Source: an uncultured Porphyromonadaceae bacterium (GTDB lineage Bacteria > Bacteroidota > Bacteroidia > Bacteroidales > Muribaculaceae). From it: 64,000 nucleotides of DNA. The notes under the pieces are model-generated. The model saw nothing but the letters and a program-made list of their open reading frames with translations. It made no database searches and was not told the DNA's origin. Positions 51,501-58,873 of the stretch are shown here, piece by piece. The translations under genes and the position numbers were made by a program. The stretch spans positions 20,415 to 84,414 of the forward strand of contig CABUPJ010000003.1 of the NCBI GenBank assembly GCA_902493335.1, read 5' to 3'. Numbering within the stretch: position 1 is the first letter of the stretch; each line of letters begins with the position of its first letter.

Positions 51501-53127
51501 CGGCAACGCAAGACTTTTCGGCACATTCAAATATATCGACCTCGAGGGCGATGTCTTTGCCGAAGACCTCAGAATCAAGATTGATTTCACAAACACATGG
51601 TATCGCGCTAACGACAGCATAAGTCTGCGGCCGGGCCGCATAGATATCAAGGATGTCACCATCTATGATGTCAACGGCAATACAGCCCGGCTTAACGGCG
51701 TCGTCAGACACAAGTTCTTTAAAGAGCCATCGTTTGATTTCAAAGTGACCGATGCCCGCAATTTCCTGAGTTATAACGTCGATTCAAAGATAAGTCCTGA
51801 TTGGTACGGAACGGTCTATGGCAATGGCGGAGCTACGGTCACCGGCGAGCCGGGTGTCGTCAATATCGGTGTCGACATGTCGACAGCACCGGGTTCGACG
51901 TTTACATTCGTCTTGTCAGACCGTCTTGACGCCGACGAATATTCGTTCCTGACATTCCGCGACCGTACACCGGTCTCCGATAATAACAGTGCTGATTCTG
52001 ATTTGCCCGAGGCAGTCAAAGAGTATAGACGGCGGAGTCTCGAGAGTGTCAGTGACGCGCCTTCAGCCTATAACATGGATCTGAAAGTCGACATTACGCC
52101 TCAGGCCAGAATCACATTGGTGATGGACCCTGTCGGCGGCGACGAAATCAAGACCAATGGCTCGGGCAACCTCCGTCTGACCTACGGCTCGGTCAACAAC
52201 GACCTCAGGATGTATGGCACCTATGAACTCGAGCACGGCAGCTATAATTTCACCCTCCAGGATATTATCATCAAAGACTTCTCGATCAAGGAAGGCAGCC
52301 GCATCGAGTTCCACGGCGATCCCTACGCCGCAGCTCTCGACATCAAGGCGGTCTACGCTACCAACGCCAACCTCAGTGACCTCGACGAGTCATTCCTTCA
52401 GGACAAGGACCTCAACCGCACCAACGTACCCGTCCACGCTTTGCTACTCGTCACCGGTGACATGCGCCAGCCCGACATCGACTTCGACCTTGAGTTTCCG
52501 ACGCTGACTGCCGACACCTACCGCAAGGTCCGAAGCATCGTCAGCACCAAGGAGATGATGAACCGTCAGATTATTTACCTCCTGGCTCTCAACCGCTTCT
52601 ATACGCCTGATTATATGGCATCGACGACCAAAGGTAACGAACTCTTTGCAGTCGCCTCGTCGACCATCTCGAGCCAGCTGAGCAGCATCCTCGGCAAACT
52701 CAGCGACAACTGGAGTATCGCGCCTAACCTGCGCAGCGATCGCGGAGACTTCTCGGATATCGAAGTCGATGTGGCACTGTCAAGTCGTCTGCTCAACAAC
52801 CGCCTGCTGTTGAACGGTAACTTCGGTTATAGAGATAAATCGCTGAATACAAACCAGTTTATCGGTGATTTCGACGTCGAATATCTGCTTAACAAGCGTG
52901 GATCATGGCGTCTTAAAGCATATAACCGCTATAATGACCAGAATTTCTACGTGCGGACGGCGCAGACTACTCAGGGCGTCGGCATCATGTTCAAACGCGA
53001 TTTCGACGAGCTCTTCAATTTCCTTAAACCGCGCTCAAAGCGAAAAACAGATATCGACAAAGATAAAATACAGTCTCAAACCGACAGCATCGTGCCCGTA
53101 GATGCCGGTCAACCCGATAACCGATAA
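48562..53127 (+). CDS. tamB: TamB-like translocation/assembly module (AsmA-like, DUF490)
   Basis: 1521 residues. One N-terminal membrane anchor (about 8-30, WLRLLSIVLLAVFVALPMCL), then more than a thousand residues of repeated beta-strands with hydrophobic/polar alternation, and the conserved C-terminal TamB domain from about 1180 (LRLTYGSVNNDLRMYGTYEL, FSIKEGSRIEFHGDP, RQIIYLLALNRFY). This is the elongated, grooved periplasm-spanning family linked to outer-membrane biogenesis and, in related proteins, lipid transfer. Any TamA/BamA-type partner is outside the window. The symporter gene follows after five bases. Confidence 0.93.
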   Translation: MIVEKLLTWLRLLSIVLLAVFVALPMCLYVTLSTNWARDRVRHVAEVELSALLSTDVRIDRVEIKPFNRVSVYGLSACDDNGRKALVASEVSAAFELFHFVSTGRMVFDFALVDGLSLSLSRPTKGAPLNIARIIDRLKSDKGGRAATSFDIKINTVVVYDGRLDYDVDDMPRLDSVFDPSHISLSRLNLNAYIPRLASDEYRIELDRLSFVEQSGFVLKNLVAKADISKTSFAVDELKFSLPVSDMAFEPFMMEYSGFDDIVSSLRKNSVRLALKDGSHIYPPDLAAFMPALHDFDHDFEVALDTDFSLSRLNVSVLHIFNDVADVDISGNAALMSDDVERPRFNLERCDLSADIPRLLAALRILNPTFVSKHLDAVRTRRLSARVEGHGDLSAGRLFADIYAGDNTVSCEAAYQTADTFRTARLTASADFLFNDIPSLTGNGDLSAASGIAKASLSFVRKHVSGDISLDDASVTYKDYRYDNIGAKVEIDNKTTVFSGAVASAALAFDFDGSFNDTKPVRELTGSVNISKADFNALNLTDKYEDYSLSAALETDVKFSTVDDLDGLVRVHDLRYSGADGKDLAINNFKVEIERDGLQPAIEIVSDFINGRINGDVKFTTFPKTVINIVAEVFPALLDEKEIKKLRDHDLTGNRFDFDITLGACEHISQFFRLPADVIYPVTIDGYFDGDARRAQLGIDAPYLRQGDKIIENTNVFVNLNACDNQADVYATTQMPTKKGKLALVAALSGTHNRVDSRIDWAIERTIPLNGHINFSTLFGRTEDKGLEVETNFNPGTITFGEELWNIKNSRINYCDKHIEVDRFGLDSSNQKLMVDGVISADPADSLVVRLDSVRLIEIFETLEIDKALIGGTATGTITGKNLLTGAPELNSDNLHVDDISYNYCVLGDADITARWDAERKSVCLDADIVEEGGRHSRIVGDIFPMTESLDITFNADHVRVGFMKPFMSAFASDLSGYASGNARLFGTFKYIDLEGDVFAEDLRIKIDFTNTWYRANDSISLRPGRIDIKDVTIYDVNGNTARLNGVVRHKFFKEPSFDFKVTDARNFLSYNVDSKISPDWYGTVYGNGGATVTGEPGVVNIGVDMSTAPGSTFTFVLSDRLDADEYSFLTFRDRTPVSDNNSADSDLPEAVKEYRRRSLESVSDAPSAYNMDLKVDITPQARITLVMDPVGGDEIKTNGSGNLRLTYGSVNNDLRMYGTYELEHGSYNFTLQDIIIKDFSIKEGSRIEFHGDPYAAALDIKAVYATNANLSDLDESFLQDKDLNRTNVPVHALLLVTGDMRQPDIDFDLEFPTLTADTYRKVRSIVSTKEMMNRQIIYLLALNRFYTPDYMASTTKGNELFAVASSTISSQLSSILGKLSDNWSIAPNLRSDRGDFSDIEVDVALSSRLLNNRLLLNGNFGYRDKSLNTNQFIGDFDVEYLLNKRGSWRLKAYNRYNDQNFYVRTAQTTQGVGIMFKRDFDELFNFLKPRSKRKTDIDKDKIQSQTDSIVPVDAGQPDNR

Positions 53128-53132
53128 AGGCC

Positions 53133-54536
53133 ATGGAACAGATAATTGCCGCGATAGGCGGATTTTTAAGTGACTACGTATTGATTGCCGTCTTGTTGCC
53201 GGCAGCCATATATTTTACGTGGATCACACGCGGAGTACAGTTTACCATGGTCGGTCGCATGCTGAGGCTGTTGTTCAAATCGGGTGATAAGGTCAAAGAT
53301 AAAGGCGAGCACCACTCAGTCAGTTCTTTTCAGGCATTTGCCGTTTCTATCGCCAGCCGTGTCGGCACAGGCAATCTTGCCGGGGTGGCGACTGCGATAG
53401 CCGTCGGCGGACCCGGTGCCGTTTTCTGGATGTGGATTATAGCTCTGCTCGGTGCTTCGTCGGCCTTTGTCGAATCGACACTTGCCCAGCTCTTCAAAGT
53501 GCGTGGACGCAAATCGTTTATGGGAGGCCCTGCTTATTATATCCAGAAGGGCATAGGCTCGCGGGTATGGGCCGTGACATTTGCCGTACTGATAACTGTT
53601 ACGTTCGGCCTCGCGTTCAATTCTGTGCAGGCCAATACCATTTCGCAGGCTTTTTCGAATACGTTCGACATCGACGCCTGTCTGACCGGCGCGGTGATAA
53701 CGGCGCTCACGCTTGCCATCATCTGGGGTGGCATAACAAGCATCGCGCGTTTCAGCGAGATTATTGTCCCCGTTATGGCAATCGCCTACATAATACTCGC
53801 GCTGGTTGTGATAGCGATGAATATAACCTCATTTCCCCACGTCATGTCCTTGATTGTCAAGAACGCCTTCGGCCTTGACCAGGCCTTTGGCGGCGGCATG
53901 GGCATGGCGGTCATCATGGGCATCAAACGCGGGCTCTTCAGCAATGAGGCCGGCGAGGGATCGGCGCCCAACGTCGCCGCCACGGCTTCAGTGTCGCATC
54001 CGGTCAAACAAGGTCTGATACAGGCTTTCGGCGTCTTTACCGATACACTGCTGATCTGTACGGCGACAGCTTTCATAATATTGTGCAGCGGAGTCTACAC
54101 GATGGATCATGATGGCATCATTTTGACGCAGAAATCTATCGATACGGCCCTCGGAGTCGAAGGACCGGGCTCGATTTTTGTCAGTGTAGCCATATTTTTC
54201 TTTGCTTTTACATCTATAGTTGCCAATTATTACTACGGCGAGACAAATATACGTTTTATCATCGACAGTCAGCCGCTTGTAAATCTCTATCGTCTTGCCG
54301 TCGGAGCCATGGTCTATATAGGCTCTGTCTCGAGTCTTGGCTTTGTATGGGGCTTCGCCGACATCACCATGGCGCTTATGACCCTCTGCAACCTTGTAGC
54401 CATACTCTTCCTCGGCCGATATGCCGTCATATGTCTGAAGGACTATCGCAGCCAGCTGCGTTGCGGTCTTGATCCGGTCTATCATTCGTCGACGATACCT
54501 GAGATTTCATCTGAAACCGAGTGCTGGGATGAATGA
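53133..54536 (+). CDS. AGCS family alanine/glycine:Na+ symporter
   Basis: 467-residue inner-membrane carrier with about eleven hydrophobic segments. The AGCS signatures are SRVGTGNLAGVATAIAVGGP with SAFVESTLAQLFKVRG, GGPAYYI, GITSIARFSEIIVPVMA, and KRGLFSNEAGEGSAPNVAA. It imports alanine, glycine or related amino acids with Na+ (or H+). The Na+ gradient could come from the NQR pump encoded 10 kb away. Cotranscribed with tamB, with no obvious functional tie. Confidence 0.95.
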   Translation: MEQIIAAIGGFLSDYVLIAVLLPAAIYFTWITRGVQFTMVGRMLRLLFKSGDKVKDKGEHHSVSSFQAFAVSIASRVGTGNLAGVATAIAVGGPGAVFWMWIIALLGASSAFVESTLAQLFKVRGRKSFMGGPAYYIQKGIGSRVWAVTFAVLITVTFGLAFNSVQANTISQAFSNTFDIDACLTGAVITALTLAIIWGGITSIARFSEIIVPVMAIAYIILALVVIAMNITSFPHVMSLIVKNAFGLDQAFGGGMGMAVIMGIKRGLFSNEAGEGSAPNVAATASVSHPVKQGLIQAFGVFTDTLLICTATAFIILCSGVYTMDHDGIILTQKSIDTALGVEGPGSIFVSVAIFFFAFTSIVANYYYGETNIRFIIDSQPLVNLYRLAVGAMVYIGSVSSLGFVWGFADITMALMTLCNLVAILFLGRYAVICLKDYRSQLRCGLDPVYHSSTIPEISSETECWDE

Positions 54537-54543
54537 CAAAAAA

Positions 54544-54569
54544 ACAGGCTCCTTGGTGAAGAAGCCTGT
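54544..54569 (-). terminator. Terminator of the small lipoprotein gene
   Basis: ACAGGCT (54544-54550) and AGCCTGT (54563-54569) form the stem. On the minus strand a run of T follows (A tract 54538-54544 on the plus strand). It may also serve the convergent symporter gene. Confidence 0.7.
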
Positions 54570-54591
54570 CGGATATGAGAGAGGAGAATGA

Positions 54592-55077
54592 TCATTTGTC
54601 TTTCTTGTCGTTGATGCCGGGATTGACAATGAAATGAGTCGTCTGAGTGCCTGACGGAATATCGTCAACGCTTTCAACAACATATACTGTGTAGACGACC
54701 AGAGCGTTTGCCGGTGATTTATCGACTGCATAGACCGGACATTCGATTTCAAGAAGGTGTTCGCCGAGGCGTGTCTCTTCAGTTGTCTGAATCTCGAAGC
54801 CATAAGGAGCCTGGAAGTTCACACCGATATGATAGTAATCCCAGAAGTAATCGGCCGAAGTGATGATGGCGCTTTTGTCTTTGTCATTGTTGATTACCTG
54901 GATGCTTTCGATTTTGAAAGCGTCGCCTCTGACCACATACAGAGCGTTGTTTACATTGACAGCACCGCTGACATCGATTGAAAAGTCGACATTGGGCAGA
55001 TCATCGTCGTCATCGCAGGCAACGAATGCGAGCGGAAGCACTAAAAGAAGAAGATAGTAAAACTTTTTCATAATCAT
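54592..55077 (-). CDS. Small predicted surface lipoprotein, function unknown
   Basis: 161 residues. The signal peptide (about 3-20) ends with lipobox AFVAC, and the mature protein would begin with Cys followed by five Asp. Acidic residues right after the Cys are a known surface-export signal of Bacteroidetes lipoproteins, so a place on the outer face of the outer membrane is likely. The rest is a predicted beta-sandwich-like domain with no family I recognise. The start may be the first or the second Met codon (55077 or 55071). Monocistronic with a terminator. Confidence 0.75.
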   Translation of the reverse strand: MIMKKFYYLLLLVLPLAFVACDDDDDLPNVDFSIDVSGAVNVNNALYVVRGDAFKIESIQVINNDKDKSAIITSADYFWDYYHIGVNFQAPYGFEIQTTEETRLGEHLLEIECPVYAVDKSPANALVVYTVYVVESVDDIPSGTQTTHFIVNPGINDKKDK

Positions 55078-55241
55078 AACAACATTAATTTAATTTATAC
55101 TCTTATAACACAAGAGACATTGAATTGTTCGAGTTGACCGTTATGAATATGAAATTGAAACATCGCGCCTGTAAAATCCTTCTTAAAGTCGGAAAATCTA
55201 TACTATTTCGCCACGAGCACAAATACGCGCCATGCGCCGGC

Positions 55242-55272
55242 TTTGACGGTTTGACGGAAATTAGTAATTTTG
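55242..55272 (+). promoter_or_regulatory. Promoter of the DUF4421 gene
   Basis: TTTG (55242-55245), 19-base spacer, TAATTTTG (55265-55272): a full match to both elements. It lies inside the longer open frame and shows that translation starts at 55308. Confidence 0.75.
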
Positions 55273-55307
55273 TAGTCCGAATCAAGAGAACCCATTCATC
55301 ACCCGCG

Positions 55308-56363
55308 ATGCGCAGACTATCCCTCAGGCTAATATTGCTATTGGTATTTTATTCAGCGACTGCATTACAGTCCGATGCCATATCGTTTGCATTGGATTCG
55401 ATAGCGGAGTGGGGCAGATTCCCGCGATTCTGTGTAGGCGTCTATCGCTGGGGCGACAAATTTTTCAACAGCTATGACTCCACTTATGTCAAAGGCACGG
55501 GTTATAAGTTTAATGTCAAGCTGACGACCGAAAGCTGGACCGACTATTATAACTTTGAGATTCCGAATGACAAACGCATCCGCATGATATCCGACCCGTC
55601 GACAACCGCCGGTCTCTATCTGACATATCTTGCAGTATCTGCCGGCTACAACATCAACGTCAGCAACCTTATTTCTGGAGCGAAACAGTCACGGACACGG
55701 TTGAATTTCGGGTTTAACTGCAGTTTGTTTGCCGCCGAGTGGTCTTACATGACAAATGACGTCGGCACATCTATCAGATGGTTTGGCGACCGCCGGCGCG
55801 GCGAGTCAATCAATCTGCCGTTCAGAGGCATCAACATATCCACGTGGAATCTCGACACATATTATTTCTTCAATCACAAGAATTACTCCCAGGCCGCAGC
55901 CTTTAATTTCAGTAAGATACAGGAAAAAAGTCAAGGCTCTTTCTATGCCGGCATCTCAATCTACACGCAGAAATTCAATTTCGACTTCTCGGAACTTCCC
56001 GATGACATGAAAGCCCAGCTCCCGGCAGACTGGCCCGACCATCGCTACAAGGTAGGAACGCATAACTATGCTTTTCGTCTGGGTTACGGTTACAACTGGG
56101 TGTTTGCCCGTCACTGGAATCTCGGCGTAAGCGAGTCGCCCATCATCGGACTCAGAAAAGGCAAGGTCATCAACGAAAAAGAGGGTTCTTCATTCGCACT
56201 TAACAACCGGCTCCGCGCCTCTGTCGTCTGGAATAACCGCAAATGGTTTGCCGGTGTCGTATCAAATTTTGACATCGGTCTGATATATGATAAAGACCAC
56301 ACTCTCGCGTCCGGCCAGCTATGTGTTCATGTCTCGGTCGGCTATCGGTTTAATTTATGGTAA
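55308..56363 (+). CDS. DUF4421 family outer-membrane beta-barrel protein
   Basis: 351 residues from ATG 55308. The signal peptide is MRRLSLRLILLLVFYSATAL. The mature protein resembles DUF4421, a Bacteroidetes family of predicted outer-membrane proteins. Repeated amphipathic strands with aromatic girdles (YYNFEIPNDKRIRM, GLYLTYLAVSAGYNINV, FAFRLGYGYNW) and a terminal strand with an aromatic last residue (HVSVGYRFNLW) support a barrel. The role is unknown. The frame is open back to 55125, but a perfect promoter within that stretch rules the extension out. Convergent with the EF-G paralogue, with a shared terminator. Confidence 0.85.
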   Translation: MRRLSLRLILLLVFYSATALQSDAISFALDSIAEWGRFPRFCVGVYRWGDKFFNSYDSTYVKGTGYKFNVKLTTESWTDYYNFEIPNDKRIRMISDPSTTAGLYLTYLAVSAGYNINVSNLISGAKQSRTRLNFGFNCSLFAAEWSYMTNDVGTSIRWFGDRRRGESINLPFRGINISTWNLDTYYFFNHKNYSQAAAFNFSKIQEKSQGSFYAGISIYTQKFNFDFSELPDDMKAQLPADWPDHRYKVGTHNYAFRLGYGYNWVFARHWNLGVSESPIIGLRKGKVINEKEGSSFALNNRLRASVVWNNRKWFAGVVSNFDIGLIYDKDHTLASGQLCVHVSVGYRFNLW

Positions 56364-56365
56364 AA

Positions 56366-56407
56366 CAAATGGGATGTATCGGCCTGAAGCCTGACACATC
56401 CCATTGT
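56366..56407. terminator. Bidirectional terminator between the DUF4421 and EF-G paralogue genes
   Basis: AATGGGATGT (56368-56377) and ACATCCCATT (56396-56405) are perfect 10-base arms between convergent genes. On the minus strand it is followed by TTGTTTTACC. Confidence 0.8.
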
Positions 56408-56431
56408 CTGAATGGTGGAAAATCGTTTTGA

Positions 56432-58588
56432 TTATTCTTCTTTGTTGTTTTCTGCGTAGTCTTTGAGAAGTTTTTCCTGTACGTCGCCGGGAACGAGCTC
56501 ATATGAGGCAAACTTCATCGTGAACGACGAGCGTCCGCCGGTGATCGAGCTCAGAGCGGTCGAGTAGCTTGACATCTCTTTGAGAGGCACTTTTGCCGAA
56601 ATCTTCTCGAATCCGTTTTCGCTCGACATGCCCATGATGATGGCGCGGCGTCCCTGCAGGTCACTCATGACGTCACCCATCACATCGCCGGGAACAAATA
56701 CCTCGACGTCATAGACCGGTTCGAGTACCTTCGGATTTGCATTGCGGAAGGCTTCGCTGAAAGCATTGCGGCCTGCCAGACGGAATGAGATTTCGTTTGA
56801 GTCGACCGGGTGCATCTTGCCGTCATATATGCAGACTCTGACATCGCGGGCATAAGAGCCTGTGAGCGGACCCTGTTCCATGCGGTCCATTAGACCTTTG
56901 ACGATAGCCGGTATGAAGCGCGCGTCGATGGCGCCGCCGACGATACAGTTGCAGACAACGAGTTTGCCGCCCCATGCCAGAGGTATTTCCTGAGTGTCGC
57001 GGACATTCATCTTGAATTCCTGATTGCCGAATTTATAGCTGTCGGGGGCAGGCATGCCTTCGGTATACGGTTCGATTATAAGATGCACCTCGCCAAACTG
57101 GCCGGCACCGCCTGACTGTTTCTTGTGACGGTAATCGGCGCGGGCAGCCTTGGTGATTGTCTCGCGATAAGGAATCTTAGGTTCTTCGAAGATGATAGGC
57201 AGTTTGTCGTTGTTCTCGACACGCCATTTGAGTGTGCGCAGGTGGAACTCGCCCTGACCTGACAGAATCGTCTGCTTGAGCTCCTTTGACATTTCGACCT
57301 GCCACGTCGGGTCTTCTTCGTGCATACGGGTAAGGATAGCGCTGAGTTTCTCGGCGTCGCTTTCGGTGACGGGACGCACGGCGCGCTGATATTTCGGTGC
57401 GGGATATTTGATAAAATCAAATTCTATTTCGCAGCCCTTGCCGTCGAGAGTGTTGCCAGTGCGGGCGTCCTTGAGCTTGACAGTGGCGCCGATGTCGCCG
57501 GCTTCAAGCTGGTCGACCTGAGTCTTTATCTGACCGCATACGCAGAAGAGCTGTGCGAGACGCTCCTTACTGCCGCGGCTGATGTTGTCGAGATCTGTGC
57601 CGGCCTTGAGTGTGCCTGACATCACTTTGAAATAGCTGACTTCGCCGATATGAGGCTCGACGGTTGTCTTGAACATGAAGATGCTCAGCGGGCCGTTGGG
57701 GTCGGGGGCTACTTCGTTGCCCTCTTTGTCGACGGGAGCGGGCATGTCGTCAACAAAAGGAACGACGTTGCCGAGGAATTCCATCATGCGGCGCACGCCC
57801 ATGTCTTTCTCGGCGCTGACGCAGAACACGGGATAGATCGAACGGTCGATGAGGCCTTTGCGGATGCCGAGGCGCATTTCGTCTTCGGTCAGGTGCTCTT
57901 CCTCGAAGAATTTTTCCATCAGAGTCTCGTCGTTTTCGGCGGCTGCCTCGACGAGTGCGCGGTGAAGCTCGTTCGCTTTGTCGAGCTCTTCGGCCGGAAT
58001 GTCTTCAATTGTCGGAACACCGCCTTCGGGCCCCCATGAATATTTCTTCATCAGCAGCACGTCAATCATCGAGTTGAAGCCGGGGCCTGACACGAGAGGA
58101 TACTGGATGGGAACGACTTTCGGGCCGAAAATATCTTTCATTTGCTCGATGACATTGTCATAGTCGGCTTTCTCGCCGTCAAGCTGATTGAGCGCGAATA
58201 TAATGGGCTTATTGAGTGATGAAGCTGTACGGAAAATATTCTGTGTGCCTACTTCGACGCCATACTGGCCGTTGACAACAATGACGCCGGTGTCTGTGAC
58301 ATTGAGCGCCGTGATGGCATTGCCCACGAAGTCGTCGGCTCCCGGACAGTCGATAACATTTAACTTTTTATTTAAGAACTCGGCATAAAAAACAGTTGAG
58401 AACACCGAGTAGCCATATTCTTTTTCTACAGGAAAATAGTCGCTGACCGTATTCTTGGCCTCGACCGTGCCGCGACGTTTTATAACACCACACTCGTAGA
58501 GCATAGCTTCAGCGAGCGTGGTTTTACCTGAGCCTTTGCTTCCAAGCAAGGCTATGTTCTTAATTTCGTTAGTTTTATAAATTTTCAT
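56432..58588 (-). CDS. Divergent elongation factor G paralogue (EF-G2 type) with altered GTPase site
   Basis: 718-residue translational GTPase-fold protein with the five EF-G domains. The GTPase domain deviates: G1 is GSKGSGKT (about 16-23), the switch I segment with RGITI is absent, G3 reads DCPGADDF (80-87) with Ala at the place of the catalytic His of DTPGHVDF, and G4 is NQLD (134-137) instead of NKMD. Domains II-V are recognisable (RGSKERLAQLFCVCGQ, YRHKKQSGGAGQFGEV, FRNANPKVLEPVYDVEVFVP). A paralogue with no GTPase activity, named EF-G2, is known in Bacteroides thetaiotaomicron, where it supports translation during starvation and gut colonisation; this is probably its homologue. The canonical EF-G is not in the window. 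Confidence 0.9.
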   Translation of the reverse strand: MKIYKTNEIKNIALLGSKGSGKTTLAEAMLYECGVIKRRGTVEAKNTVSDYFPVEKEYGYSVFSTVFYAEFLNKKLNVIDCPGADDFVGNAITALNVTDTGVIVVNGQYGVEVGTQNIFRTASSLNKPIIFALNQLDGEKADYDNVIEQMKDIFGPKVVPIQYPLVSGPGFNSMIDVLLMKKYSWGPEGGVPTIEDIPAEELDKANELHRALVEAAAENDETLMEKFFEEEHLTEDEMRLGIRKGLIDRSIYPVFCVSAEKDMGVRRMMEFLGNVVPFVDDMPAPVDKEGNEVAPDPNGPLSIFMFKTTVEPHIGEVSYFKVMSGTLKAGTDLDNISRGSKERLAQLFCVCGQIKTQVDQLEAGDIGATVKLKDARTGNTLDGKGCEIEFDFIKYPAPKYQRAVRPVTESDAEKLSAILTRMHEEDPTWQVEMSKELKQTILSGQGEFHLRTLKWRVENNDKLPIIFEEPKIPYRETITKAARADYRHKKQSGGAGQFGEVHLIIEPYTEGMPAPDSYKFGNQEFKMNVRDTQEIPLAWGGKLVVCNCIVGGAIDARFIPAIVKGLMDRMEQGPLTGSYARDVRVCIYDGKMHPVDSNEISFRLAGRNAFSEAFRNANPKVLEPVYDVEVFVPGDVMGDVMSDLQGRRAIIMGMSSENGFEKISAKVPLKEMSSYSTALSSITGGRSSFTMKFASYELVPGDVQEKLLKDYAENNKEE

Positions 58589-58674
58589 GTTATCAGAAAT
58601 TAATTATGTTGATTCGAAATTTGATTTTCGCGATGCAATATATAAATTATTTTGATTTTATGTCTTTTTTATCG

Positions 58675-58692
58675 ATATGTTAGAAAACATAT
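58675..58692. promoter_or_regulatory. Operator-like palindrome between the EF-G paralogue and peptidase genes
   Basis: ATATGTT (58675-58681), agaa, AACATAT (58686-58692): an exact 7-base dyad with a 4-base centre, 87-104 bases upstream of the EF-G paralogue start in a divergent intergenic region of 285 bases. It is not placed to be a terminator. The rest of this gap is AT-rich, with a -7 box at its right end and no other gene. Confidence 0.4.
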
Positions 58693-58838
58693 TTTTGTAA
58701 ATTGTTTTGATAAGCTGTTGATGTTTAGTTGAATATGATTGTTTACCGTAATTAAAAAGCTACTTTTGAATCAATTGTGAAATTTTTGTCAGTTCTTAAT
58801 ATTTGTAATTTTTAAGATGTAGGTAACAAAATAGTTCA

Positions 58839-58846
58839 TAAATTTG
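58839..58846 (+). promoter_or_regulatory. -7 promoter box of the prolyl oligopeptidase operon
   Basis: TAAATTTG, a full match. Transcription would start near 58850, so the ATG at 58874 is the usable start. Confidence 0.5.
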
Positions 58847-58873
58847 TAATTGACTTTTTTAAACGGATTTCCA

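Noticed and set aside
55125..55307. N-terminal extension of the DUF4421 protein
   Set aside because: A full-consensus promoter lies within it and the signal peptide begins only at 55308.
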